In this document: positions 1 through 12,000 of the stretch, piece by piece
Layout: each line of letters begins with the position of its first letter
Numbering within the stretch: position 1 is the first letter of the stretch
From: Sparassis latifolia
Lineage: Eukaryota; Basidiomycota; Agaricomycetes; Polyporales; Sparassidaceae
Assembly: GCA_018466975.1 (NCBI GenBank)
Contig: CM031558.1
Location: 2,046,001-2,110,000, forward strand
DNA: 64,000 nucleotides
Direction of reading: 5' to 3'
Notes under the pieces: generated by a model
What the model saw: only the letters and a program-made list of their open reading frames with translations
What the model was told of the DNA's origin: nothing
Databases searched by the model: none
Program-made: the position numbers and the translations under genes

Positions 1-1191
1 GTTCTGGGAGCCTGATCGGCTTCTCATACCCACTTTCCTGGAAAGGATTCGTCATGTCATTCTGCCAATGCTACCGACGGAAAATATGGGGTGCAACATG
101 GGCTTGCTCTCAAGCTGATTTGCGGATAATCAGAGTGAAATTGACGGCGTATCGACTTTGTGTGAGTGAAGCAAGGATATGGACAGTCATGAAGGACCGT
201 GGTTTCGTGCAACACGTCCTGACCCTGCACATTAATCACAAGTCTAGATGTTGTACTTCATGTCAAGAATACGAGGGACGGCGTCCGGCCTATCAAGCTA
301 TGCAACGTACTAAAATCAGGGTCGTGTAGGAGTGTACAGGTATTCACCGGGTACATTGATGTATTGGAATAGTATTATCCGGCTCTCAAACAACTGTTGG
401 GATGTTGTCTATCGACCGCGCATTTAGTAATCACCGTGCCATTATCAATGCCCGTCGCTGCAAATTGTTCACAGGAAGCACGGTAAGCAGCTGGCGCAAG
501 GAGAGGTGTCAAGCCCCCTGTCAACGTCATTTAGGACCTGCCGAGTCCGGCCAAAGTCTGGTCGCTTGTCAGATCCGACAGGCTGCGCGTGCATCTGAGC
601 GCAGATCCGCATTTCTCGCATCTGAACGTCAAAAAATTGGGCATTGGAGAAAGTGGAGCCAAGTGTTCGCTCCTCGATAACACTCGCGGATGGGTGAAAC
701 CGTGCGAGGACAGCGAGTCAGACGCGTCGTAAATGCGCTTTCCATAAGGGCCTCGACGGAGCCACAGTATTGTGAGTGACCGGATACGGAAATACGACGC
801 GGAAATTGTGAGTTGTTGGGTGCATGACAGCAAGGCTCACCGTTATAACTCATCCAAGGACGCGCGGGTATTCCCGCCAGATAATCCGGAGAGCGGGACT
901 CACTACTTGGCAGGCACCTGCAGTATTGTGATGCTAGGAAAGCTCGACGGTGGCGTTGATACACATTCTGTCAATCGGCAAAGTGAATAGTACACCAGGT
1001 ACCGTCAATATGAACCAGACCGGATACCAGTCTGAATCTTTACCACCGTCTTCCATACACTAGTATAATATTGACCGGACGAGTACTGGATGTCGTAAGA
1101 CTAGAGCCACAAAGAGGACGGAAGAGTCCAGACAGTTTCACAGCTACATGATACAGTAACAGAGAGGGTCGATACATTGCCAACGTTGTTC
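1..1191. other. Intergenic or left-edge sequence without a recognisable gene
   Basis: Six-frame reading gives only short, overlapping frames of similar length on both strands, without domain motifs or convincing splice structure. I see no tRNA, repeat array or transposon ends. The right end is the 3' flank of the DBP5 gene. Confidence 0.6.
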
Positions 1192-3325
1192 TCACTTCAG
1201 AGCTTTCTTCATTTGCTGTTGTGGAAAGAGCGACCAGGCCGCCGGTCAGTTTCAAAAGAGTGTGAGGAAATTATGACGCAACGCACCTCTTCCATAACAT
1301 CCAGATTCTTCGTCTCGATGCGAACGATATGCTTCCCCGTCACTGCCTCGATCTGCGCCATCTGGTGGAACGTCGTCTGATCATGCACGAAGTTAATGGA
1401 AATCCCCTTCCGTCCGAATCGTCCTGTGCGACCTGTGGAGACATAAGCACCATGAATGGACGACCGCATCAGTAAGTAAGGGACGAACCAATCCGGTGTA
1501 TGTATGTCTCGACATCCGGGAGGGTATCCTGCTTGCCGCGGGACGGGTCGCGCTCGTTCATCAGCGGTAGGTCGTAGTTTACGACCATGTTCACTTTGAG
1601 AATATCGATACCGCGCGCGACGACATTGGTGGTGATCAGCACCTTCTCTTTACCCTCCCGAAATCTGTCGATAATCGTATCACGCTCCTGCGCGTCTTTC
1701 GCGCCATGCAGCGACGCTACTCTATGCCCTTCTGCCGTCATACGCTGTGAGATGCGGTCCGCTGTGCGTCGATGCTAATTTGTTATTCACGTAAGGTCAA
1801 CACATACGCCAGGAAATATCTGTGAACACTCACTTGGCAGAAGATGATACTTTGTCCGATAGTCAACAGCTTGTACAGAGAGACGAGCACATCATATTTC
1901 TGATCCTCGTCGTGACAATCCATATAGAACTGCCGAATGTTGGCGACCGTAAGATCAGTCTTCTGCAACTCGATCTTGTTTGCGTTTGGCGCAAACTTGC
2001 TTGCAAAGGACCTTACGTGGTCCGGGAAAGTCGCCGAGAAGAGAATAATTTGAGCCTGATTGCGCGGGAGCATACTAGTGTTCGTAATTGCTCGCGCCTT
2101 AGCACGCTAGCACACAGAGAGGATCGTTCGACTTACTTCTTCACACGCAACGTCTGCTCCCCGAGACCATCCTGGTCGAGCATAGTGTCCGCTTCGTCCA
2201 GCACGAATACCTTCACTTCCGACACATCAATCACCTTGCGCCTAATGAGGTCGGTCATCGTCCCGGGGGTGCCCACGACGACATGGGCAGTGACGTGCTT
2301 TGTGTCCCTCGGCAACCCGTCTTTGATCGCGTATTCTGTCTGAATCGAGGTAAACTTGCCCATCGCCACCACTACGGTCATGATCTGCCGCGCAAGCTCG
2401 CGTGATGGGGCGAGACATAGTGCCTGGAGCATGCCGCCCGTTAGTACACCCTCCATCGGAAGTCGGTGAGAGGTTGTATCTTACTTGCGTTTTATTCTTG
2501 GAAAAATCGACGCGACTCAGCATCGTGAGGACGAAGGCGGCGGTCTTTCCCGTGCCGGACTGCGATTGCCCGATCATGTTCTGCGGACTGCATGGGACGC
2601 AGTCAGCTAGATGGCAAGCTAGATCATGACCATGCGGACGCACGGATTAGATAGCAGGAGAGGCAATGCGCGCTCCTGGATCTTGGATGGTTTAGAGAAG
2701 CCCATGTCGTAAATGCCCTTCAGTAGATCTTCATGTCTGTTTAAGCTCTCAGAGGACTCTCGATCGCTCTGTGGTCCATGCAACTCACAGTCCCAGCTGT
2801 TCAAACGTCTTGGCGCTGTATAGAGGCGAGTTCGGATCGACTTGCTGGTCTGCTAGAGTAACCTGGAAGTACAGGAGTCAGTACGCTTGCCACAACCGCG
2901 AGCGCGACGTTGCCATACCTCAACCTCGAAGTCTGACTTGATGAGGTCCGAAACTGACCAAGAAGAAAAGGCATTAGCATGCATCAGGATCAGCTGCGAT
3001 GAATGAGCATACCATCCTCCTCCGTTTCTAGCACTGGCGCTCCCGCTGTCGCACCTACTGTCGCACCCACTGTCGCACCTGAATCGAAGGATCAGATAGG
3101 TCTTGCGGTATCAATCAGAGAGTTACCTGGAGCTGCTGGCGTGTAGAACCCATCAGCGTCTTTCTCCATCTTTGGCGGAGCGTATGCAGAATTACGTGTG
3201 ACGGCAGTCCAGGTATTGGCCGTGGTCGTGGTTGCAGTCGAAAGCCATCCTAGATGAGTCTGACGTGTTATCTTATCTCGGCGCTCTTTCAAAAGTTTCA
3301 AATTCAATCGAGGATTGAGATGCAT
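1192..3325 (-). CDS. DBP5: ATP-dependent DEAD-box RNA helicase, DBP5/DDX19 type
   Basis: DBP5 remodels mRNPs at the cytoplasmic face of the nuclear pore during mRNA export. I model 11 exons: 3325-3127, 3078-3013, 2953-2919, 2862-2789, 2736-2644, 2587-2485, 2423-2137, 2074-1834, 1774-1489, 1432-1287 and 1215-1192, giving 517 aa. Visible motifs in order are the family-typical [14 protein letters not shown] lead-in, Q motif ([14 protein letters not shown]), motif I (SQSGTGKT), Ia (PSRELARQ), VLDEADTML in place of DEAD, SATF (motif III), [10 protein letters not shown] (motif V) and [13 protein letters not shown] (motif VI), ending QMKKALK. The 23-residue-scale introns are 43-71 nt. The start is the first ATG in the 5' exon; a TATAAAAA on this strand lies about 64 bp upstream, but an earlier non-coding exon cannot be excluded. 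The N-terminus is poorly conserved in this family, so the first about 40 residues are the least certain part. It is divergent from the NMNAT-like gene. Confidence 0.9.
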
Positions 3326-3388
3326 CTGCAGAAGTCGGACAGCGAAGGGGAACTCTGGCCGCTGAGTACTGAGTACTGAGTACCCGCA

Positions 3389-3396
3389 TTTTTATA
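3389..3396 (-). promoter_or_regulatory. TATA box candidate for DBP5
   Basis: TATAAAAA read on the minus strand, about 64 bp upstream of the proposed DBP5 ATG. The adjacent three copies of the 7-mer CTGAGTA (3362-3382) sit between it and the ATG. The position fits a core promoter and supports the chosen start; there is no direct evidence of function. Confidence 0.4.
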
Positions 3397-3399
3397 CGC

Positions 3400-4594
3400 C
3401 TGAAAGACAATAACCAGATTAACGATGCCCGCTCTAGTCGTGGCGGTTGCAGCATACAACCTTCACCATTTCTGATACATCAAGCCGAGGCTGCGCCACA
3501 ACGATCGTTCACCTCGAGATCAGTGCCATGGCATTGCACACGCGTATGAAAAACATCTTTAGAGACTGGGACATAAGAGATACAAGAGGCCCGTCTGGTA
3601 TGCATGCGCTGACAATAGAGGGTCTTACCACGAGGCATCAGAAAAGTTGTCCAGTAATTCTGCCTGCCGTATTTGAAGAATATTATACATAGCTGAGATA
3701 GAATGGCACCTAAGTATGCTGGGAGATTTCGACTGCATGGCGGCCCAATGCTACCGGAGGTGACAAACGAGGGACCGCATTAGCTGGGACGTAAACGGAA
3801 TGTGAACCTATGCACGAAAATAGATCACCTGGCGGATGGAAGAGACCAAAATAGTTACACTGGGATGAATGAGTGATATCAGAAGAGGAAGAATCAAGCA
3901 CTCAACGTACTCAACAATCAAGCAGTCAACATTGCAATCTCGATAATGAACAAGGCCAGGTCCATCATCAGGGAAACCAAGGCAGGGAACTTACAACCCG
4001 ATGCGATGTGTTGTAAGTGCTGGAGACCACGTTCACAAGTACGAAGCTCGTTCACGAACGCCATGGGCAATGGCCCAGCCTTGTAGGCTGAGGCGCTTGT
4101 CTCTGAAGGGACATAAAGAAGGGGAAACGCGAGTTTGTACGGTCGTCGATGAAACGGATGGACATCGTTTGCAACGAGTTCTTTACTGGAGCGAGCCTGG
4201 AAATCTGCCTTGCTCTTGGACTCCCTGAAGGGCTGAGAGGGGGACAGCGAGCATATTGTCAACCGTATGCAGCAGGCACTAGCTCTATCGCGAGGGCAGT
4301 CTATAGTCTCCCAAAGGCAGGTTATAGATATTCTCTGCTTCAACCTTCGCGCCTCAAAATATCCGTATTCTGAGGGCGGAAAGTCTGCTTATTATGCCTA
4401 ACTTGAAAAACACTCACCCACAGATAGTTCATCCTATGTGCTTCATATTGAACTGAGTATTTGCTCGAGTGGTCGCTCTGAGCCTCTGACCATGCATGTA
4501 CGAGTAGAATAGTCAGTGCCAACAGCTGGATCAAGATTCAAATTAGGTGAATACATCTACGACGGCGGTAAGGAAGGGTAAGGAGGGCTCAACG
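3400..4594. other. Divergent intergenic region between DBP5 and the NMNAT-like gene
   Basis: About 1.4 kb separates the two divergent starts. A 141-codon minus frame at 3918-4343 has no family motif, no splice context and no codon bias that I can recognise, so I do not call it a gene. The region probably holds both promoters. Confidence 0.5.
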
Positions 4595-4614
4595 CTCCGC
4601 GATATCACGCGGAG
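4595..4614. promoter_or_regulatory. Short GC-rich palindrome upstream of the NMNAT-like gene
   Basis: CTCCGCG at 4595-4601 and its exact reverse complement CGCGGAG at 4608-4614 are separated by 6 bp, about 165 bp before the ATG. This spacing suits a dimeric transcription-factor site or a small hairpin. Function is inferred only. Confidence 0.3.
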
Positions 4615-4776
4615 TTTGCACTTTGTTCGCACCCCGTCATATCGTCCATGCGCCCACAAAGCTCAGGCTCGTCCATTCACATGCCCCCTCGCTGGCAAAT
4701 GCTAAGACATCGCGATCTGCACATAGACTCCGACGCCGTTTGTCTGATCTGAAACCACCTGCTGCCCGGCTGTGTT

Positions 4777-5787
4777 ATGCCCGCGCTCTCAACACTCATC
4801 CATCGCGTCCAGAAGGGAATCTCCGCTATCGAGCTCGTCTACACCTCCCACCCGCACTGGCCTCTACCCCCTCCTACCCACGTGCCGAAACGAAGCTCAG
4901 GTGCGAAATCTCTTCTTCGCGTATCGGTGCTAGACTCCTCCTTCAACCCTCCTACTCTCGCACACCTTGCCCTCGCCAACGCTCCGCCCGTAGTCCCCAA
5001 ACCAGTATCAGGATCCTCAGATGAGGAAGGGGAGTCTAACAAGTACGACGCAAAGCTCTTGCTTCTGTCTGTGCGAAATGCCGACAAGACTCTCGCCCCG
5101 GGCGACGCGACGTACGCTCAGCGCCTCGGGATGATGATCCTCCTTGCCCAGGACATCGCGCACCACCAGCAGGTCCGTCTGCCTGATGTTATGATTCCCT
5201 ACGCACAAGGTACCCATGCGGCCATCCAGGAGGGCGACAATATAGCCGTCGCGATCATCGACGAACCCACGTTCGTGGGCAAATCCAAGGTGCTGCTCAA
5301 ATTCTTAGGCGAGCGACTCGTGTCTGTGCTCTCCCCTCCGTCCACAGGCGCACCAGTCCCCGCAGATTTCTCACCGCCTACTACGAAGTCCACCCCGCAT
5401 CTGCAGCTCGTGTTCGTAGTAGGCATGGACACGCTCGAGAGGCTCTTCGCCCCGCGCTACTACGCGTCCCCGGAGGACATGCGCCTTTCCCTCCGCCGCC
5501 TCCTCTCGCCCGAGGGTGACGATGCGTGGGTCGTGTGCGCCCGCCGACTCATGCACGCGTCGTTACTCACAGACGCGCAGCTGGAGCGCGAGCGCTCGTT
5601 CATGGAGACTATCGAGGAGTTCGTCCAGTCGCGCCGCGTCACTCTGATAAACATTGGCGAGGAGGAGCGGACGATCAGCAGCACCCACATTCGTGAATCG
5701 CGTCATCGTGGGGATTTGGCTTGGAGATCGTGTGTCACATCGTCGATAGCTGACTACGTCGAGCAGCACAGTTTGTACCGTTCATAG
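4777..5787 (+). CDS. Nicotinamide-nucleotide adenylyltransferase-like protein (POF1/NMNAT family)
   Basis: Single-exon 336-aa protein of the nucleotidyltransferase alpha/beta-phosphodiesterase superfamily. These enzymes transfer AMP from ATP, in the NMNAT branch to nicotinamide mononucleotide to make NAD. The N-terminal signature SFNPPTLAHLAL (residues 55-66) is the (T/H)xxH nucleotide-binding loop, and the C-terminal ISSTHIR (300-306) is the family's ISSTxxR motif that contacts ATP phosphates. Between them are VFVVGMDTLERLF and VVCARR, strands expected of the Rossmann-like core. The length matches the larger fungal POF1-like proteins better than the canonical NMNAT. The ATG is the first in frame. 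The gene is convergent with FAS, with only 217 bp between the stops. Alternative: a POF1-like protein whose in vivo role is protein quality control rather than bulk NAD synthesis. Confidence 0.85.
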   Translation: MPALSTLIHRVQKGISAIELVYTSHPHWPLPPPTHVPKRSSGAKSLLRVSVLDSSFNPPTLAHLALANAPPVVPKPVSGSSDEEGESNKYDAKLLLLSVRNADKTLAPGDATYAQRLGMMILLAQDIAHHQQVRLPDVMIPYAQGTHAAIQEGDNIAVAIIDEPTFVGKSKVLLKFLGERLVSVLSPPSTGAPVPADFSPPTTKSTPHLQLVFVVGMDTLERLFAPRYYASPEDMRLSLRRLLSPEGDDAWVVCARRLMHASLLTDAQLERERSFMETIEEFVQSRRVTLINIGEEERTISSTHIRESRHRGDLAWRSCVTSSIADYVEQHSLYRS

Positions 5788-6004
5788 CAAATGCATCAAG
5801 ATGGAAGCATCTTGCGCACCAGCGTCTCAGAGCTCGCGAATTCATTACAACAAGGAATCTATTTCGTGATACGTGAACAGAATGACAATGCGCGATATAA
5901 TACCATTAGCCTCAAAAAACACTCGTGCAGGAAAACGATGTGACGAAGATAGCGAACAAACTCAGTGCAGTGCGTAAGATAGATCTGACAGAAAGCATGC
6001 GAAT

Positions 6005-9000
6005 TTACGACGACGCGGCTTGTGCGAACGCGACAGCAACGGTCTGTGAGGTATGCGGGTCAGCCAGACCCGGCAACAAGTGCAACGGAATACTTGACAT
6101 ACCTCAGAGTGGCTCAGCGAGAGATGAACACGAGTGATGCCCTTAGCCTCCGCCGCAGATTTGGCATCACCACGCAGGATTACCGTGGGTACACCGGAAT
6201 CGTCTTTCAAAATCTCAATGTCCTTCATCGGAGCAGCAGCGCCCTTCGACGAAACACCAAGCGATTTAAAGACAGCCTCCTTGCCGACCCAGCGGGCTGC
6301 AAACGACGCGGCCGGAGAAGGTTGCGAACGGCAATACTCGATCTCTGCATCCGTGAAGTTGCGAGAGACGAAAGTCGGGTTCGACGAGGGTACTGCCGAG
6401 ATGAGCTCTGTTACAACGAGTCAGTGCTTTTAGTTAGGGGACGATCTTCTGGTGACGAACCTTGGTCTACGCCAACGCCAGCAGTGGAGCCCTGAGCAGC
6501 CAGGATTTGAGAGATGGCCTTGACATTGGCAATGTCGACGGCGGGTTGCAAATTCAGCTTCGCTGGGAATGCGTAGCTGCCAGTTTTGGGGTCGAGGCAA
6601 GCTCTCGCAAGGGGGTTCATCAAGACAGGCGCTTCGAGATCTTTCGAGTACGGTGGAGCATCCTTCACCTTGACGAGGCAGTTATTGATCATCATCTCGC
6701 TCATGGCCTTGTAGGAGAGATGAGCACGTGTGAGGTTCTTCCCTTTGTACGCTTCGTAAGCTGAAGGCTCGAGAGAGCCCAGCACGTAGCGAGGGTTGAT
6801 GATCATGCAAGTACCGCCAACCTGACCGAAGCCGAAGGAAGACTATGGTAACGGTTCAGCAGCGATACTCATAACGATTCCTGACTCTGCACTTACCATG
6901 AGACCAGCACGAATGCCGTCAGTGTGGATCGTCTTTGAAGGGAACATCAAGTACGTGTATTGCTTGAAATCCGCATCGACATTGCTGGAGAAGTCCCTTG
7001 AGTACTGTGATATGATGAAATCAACAGAATACTCACTCCGCATTGCGATTACCGGGGACAATGCCAGAGTGCACGCTCTGCAGAAGTCCAGCTAGCTGCC
7101 ACGCAGCGGAACCTCCCTTGGAGTGTCCGCACAGACTTTTCTGAGCCATGATAGGGACTGCGTTGTGTGGCGTGCGGGATATGGCGCCCAGTACGTCGTT
7201 CCAGATGTGAGTCTCATTCGCCTCCTGTTACACGTATATAGCGTCAGAGATATTCGGTACAGTACTGCAGAGGGACTCACGTTCGCACCGGTACCCGTGC
7301 CATGAATAGAAAGGACGCCGATATCGTCTGCCGTCAGCCCGAAGACTGCAAGTGCACGGCGAAGAGGGGCGACCCGAGCGTCAGCTCCTTCCAACATTCC
7401 GTACGTCGCAAGAGCATCCTTTTCTTGACGGGCCGCCTCCTTCTCGACATCCGCCACACGGGACGCGAGATACTCTTCGTCAACCACTTCGTTGCGACTC
7501 TTACGGAACTCGATGTCTTCCTGGAGTTGCTGCTGCTCGTTGGCCAACCACTCAGAGATTTGGCTGCGGCGGAACGCAAGCTGTCGGGATCGGTACACCA
7601 AATCGAGCATCGGTAGAGGATGCTTTGAAGGGACCTCCCTGGCGATCGACAGAGCACCACGACCGGGAGCAGGAACAGACCTTCCGGCCTTGTCACTAGG
7701 GAGAAATGTCAACAGATATGCAAGGACAGAAGCGTGCAGACGCACGTGGAAGTGGACGTGAATCCAATGATGCCACGAATGGGACATCCCAGTTCCAACG
7801 CCGTCTTCGCGTTCATGAGGACGTGAACACCCGTGCCTTGGGCTTCCATGAACTACAGCATTGATGTTCAGCCAAACATTCCACCACACAAATCAGAAGA
7901 CTCACCCCAGCGCGAGTGGTCGTTGCAGGTCTAGACATTTCGGTTGGTTCACGACCCATGGCCAATTCGGTCTCCGCATTGCTGGTCGCCTTCATATTCC
8001 CAAACTCATATGAACCTTCCTCGCTAAGATCGTCGAATCCACCAGCAAGCATGACCTTCGCCTTTCCAGACAATAGTGTGTCACACGCGATCTCGATGGA
8101 TTGCAGGGCGGTGGCACTGTCCGCATATGAATAAGCAAGAGACACAAATTCAAAAGACCAGGTAACATACCATGCACCGACTGGGATTTTGATCGGGCCA
8201 CTAGACGAGAGGAGAAGTAAGTTGACCCACCCAGCAGTGGTGTTGATGAACCTGTTGCACGTCTCAGTCAGGATTACACCGGGCAGGCAGGGTCTGAACT
8301 CACGTCTCCTGTAGAATGTCGTTCTGTACCTCCTTCTCATCACGGCGATCCTTGAACATCTTCGAAAGACTCTCCATACCTCCCATGCCGCTGCCGATAC
8401 TCGAGCCCACTTCCGAGGGGTGCATGTGCTTGTACAGTTCATACGGATCCGTTATACCCGACGTATTCAGAGCCTCTGCAGCGCAAACAAGAGCCCACAG
8501 TGACGTGCGATCAGTTTGCGCGATGATGTCCTGTGGAATACCGTAACGGCCGGCATCCCATCCTGTCGGAATCTGGCCAGCGACGAGACGATTGAACTTG
8601 AATGCCTTGGGAACGAACACACGAGCACCCTTCTTGAACTTGACAAACCACTGACCACCCTCTCCAGCCCAGATGTCGCAATTGTCGCCGTGTTCCAGCT
8701 TGAACTTCTGAGCATCCACTTCGGCAGCTTCGAAAGGTTCCAGATCGTGCAAAAGTTGGATCTCTTGGTTGAAGACCTTCTTCTTGGGATCATAGCCACG
8801 GAAGAGTTCGGGTTCTGGATTGTATAATGAGCACAGCAGACTGCGCGGTGAAACAATCACTCACCAATCAAACGCACGCCAGCATGTGAGAGAATGTCCT
8901 TCTCATAACGACCTCGGACATCCTTGTCGTCGACGGGTTCACCGGACTTAGCATCGACCCAGCCGACATGAAGAGATCCGTCCTTGAGACGGCCATCGAA

Positions 9001-12000
9001 GTGCTTGATGTATCCCATCATCCACGCCATCTCAATGCAACCCTCGATAGTGAATTCGCCTCTCGCCTCCATCTCCCATCGCGTACGCGAGCTTCCCCAA
9101 GGACCTACCTCCGCGAAACCTGTGACAACGATGACTTTCTCCAGATCAAGCATACCACGTAGTTTCGAGACATCAGCAAGGGATTCGTAGGACTCAAGTG
9201 CAGGATATTCGAACTTGAAGTTCGCGCGCGGAACTACGTTGACCGTCTGTAAGACGCGTTCCGCTTCGACACCGTTAACCATCTTGAAGTCTGCGGCGTT
9301 GTCTCGAGCGATGGCGCGGCGGAGTTCGCTCTTCTTGTTCAAATCTGTGCGGATGCGCGTAGTGATGTCGGCGAGGTCGGGCAGGCGGTCCATTCCTCCG
9401 TTGAGGTCTGCCCAGATCGGTTCAACTTGAGTGATACTGAAAAGGAGAGGGTGCATCAGGCCCATGATGTTGAATGCCATCTCTTTCGCGGAGAAAGTGC
9501 GGACACCATGGCTTTCAACGTCGTGTGCAACGATGTTCGTAGCGTCCATCAGACCTGTACCGCGGGTCCAGCTGAAGCGAAATCGTGAGCTCAATATTCA
9601 ATCGGCGAATAGACGACAAACGTACCCTATCACAGCGCCAGCAAGACACAAGTATTCGCCCCAGCTCTCAGAGTTCCAGCGGTTGAACAACGTCTCGAGC
9701 GAAATCTTAGACTCCGAGTACAAGCCGTCGTTTCCGAACAGGCCATGGTTCGGTGAGAGTGGCAGGATGACTTGCGTTGGCCGAGTAAGGATCTGGCGGC
9801 TGGCCTTCTTGAGTTTCACGGCGCCGAGTAAGCGGAGTAAGTTAACCAGCATGATGCGGTGGGCAAGTTCGGATTTGTCGTCGAGACCATCGATCTGTCG
9901 GCCGTTCTCAGGTACCGCGGCGAAGGGAAGAACGTAATCCAGATCAAGCCCGAGAGTCGAGTAGATGTAGTCAATGAGGGCTTCGACGTCTTGCTTCGAT
10001 CCTTGATTGAACGGCACCACGGTCAGTGCGGAACCCCTACTACCGAAACGCTGGAAGATGCCCTGGTAGTACTCTACTGTGGCACGGCTGTAACGAGAAG
10101 TGGTGATGACGACGTGAGCACCTCCTGATAGCAATCCCTTTACCACCTCGACACCGATAGAAGCTTTTCCAACACCTGTCAAAAGAGCATTTTTGTCCTT
10201 AAACGTCGTGCCTGACGTTGCGATCTCATGGAGGATGTCGAGATATACACCAGTAAGGTTGCTACTGTACTCCCAGTTCGTGCCGACCTTGCGCTTCAAA
10301 TGCAGTAAAGGGACCTTGTCCGCTGTGACAGATGCGACGCCAGACACTTGAGGACGAAGGAACTGCGACGATGATCTACGAGGACGAGGTGCCCCAGGAC
10401 GAGGACGAGATTCAGGACGCTTGCGCAGTGATCGTACGACGCCTTCGTAGAGAGCCTTGATGCGGTTCTTCTGCTCTTCACTAATCTCAGGCTGCGACTT
10501 CACTACATTCCACAACTTCAGAACGTCGTCTTGGATCTTCTGAATATTCGTCGGCGCTGAGATCGTATCTCCGCTGGCCATTTCTTCGACGTAAGCCTCA
10601 AGCTTGCGAACGTTCTCGCGGACAACCTCCGAGTAAACGATGTCTCCTTTGGCTGTCACTTCCGTATGCGGCGCAGTGGGGAATGTCACTGGAGTGAACC
10701 GATCAGTATCATGGTACATACACAGTTGGTAATAAACCCACCATCTTTGTAAAGAGGCGGCAGCGCCAGAACTTCACGGCAGTTGTCGATCAGCTGCTGG
10801 CCGAACTGCTTCGCGAGCTTGTAAGTATCGCCGCGGTTGGGGTCGCACTGATCGATGTAGTACTGCATGTATGTCACGAGCTCGGGATCAGCGCGGTTCA
10901 TGATAGCGATGCAGCGTGAAGTGATCTCGCGGTCCACGGTGGTGAGACGACCGAAGATGATGTCGTAGAACATGAGGAGAGCATCTTGACGGACCCAGTT
11001 CCATGATGAGTCGAAGTGACGTGCCTTGAGAGCGTCGAAAACTGGTTGAATGCCATCGATGTATGTGTCACCGTGCTCTCTGGAGATGGCATCGAGTTTC
11101 GACTGCAAGGTAACAACATTCGCTTTCTCCGCGTCATACTTGATTTCGCCCGCTCGCGAGTCACGCTTGAGGTATCGCATATACAGCTCGATTTGCTGCG
11201 CTGCAAACTGCTCTTGGTCAGCTTGGAATTGCAAGAACTCCTCGCTGTTGATCGTCGGACCTCCTGCGCCACCGCCGCCTCCACCGTTCGCGGCACCGGT
11301 AGCGAGGGAGATCCCAGAGCGCTGTGCGTAGAGTGTGACGACCGTATCAAGCCACGCCTTGGCTTCTGCGTCTGAACCGAGACGTTTGGGAGGTTCCATG
11401 GTGGTACTCAACAGCAAGACTCCATCCGCGCGAGTCGGACCAAGGCCCCACGTCTTCGACAAATACGCTTTGATCGCAGAGATATTGAAACCACCAGGCA
11501 TCTTGCTACCCACGACGCGAGAGACGAGGCCAGAGCTGTACTTACCCAACGACCCTGAGAAGCCAACGCCAAGGGCCGACCCGAGCTCCTCGAGTGGCAA
11601 TTCTTCACCCTTCTCAGGAGCAGACGTGAACTCCAGCTGCAGATCGCCGAGGATTTCGTTCTGTAAAGTCGACTTGCCGCCAACGAGGTCCTTAATCGAC
11701 TTCGAGAGGAATTTCCTCCACCTTCTTCTTGAGCTTCTGAGCTACAACCACAGAGAGAATTTCGATCGCCTTCAGGGGAACGTCTTCAACACTAACGGCG
11801 GCCGCAGCCGAGACCGGAGCAGCAACGGGAACAGCTACTGGTGCGGGAATAGCTGCAGCTTCGGGAGCAGACTCGTCAGCAGCCGCCTCTGCCTCATCCT
11901 CGAACTGGTAGTACACCTCCTTGGTGTTCTTCGCATGACAAAGGATCGCACGGATGCGGCTGACCGAATCGTCTTGCACCTCGTACTTCGCTTTCAGAGT

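Noticed and set aside
3918..4343. 141-codon minus-strand ORF between DBP5 and the NMNAT-like gene
   Set aside because: No domain, no splice context, mixed composition; lies in a promoter interval and is expected by chance at this length.
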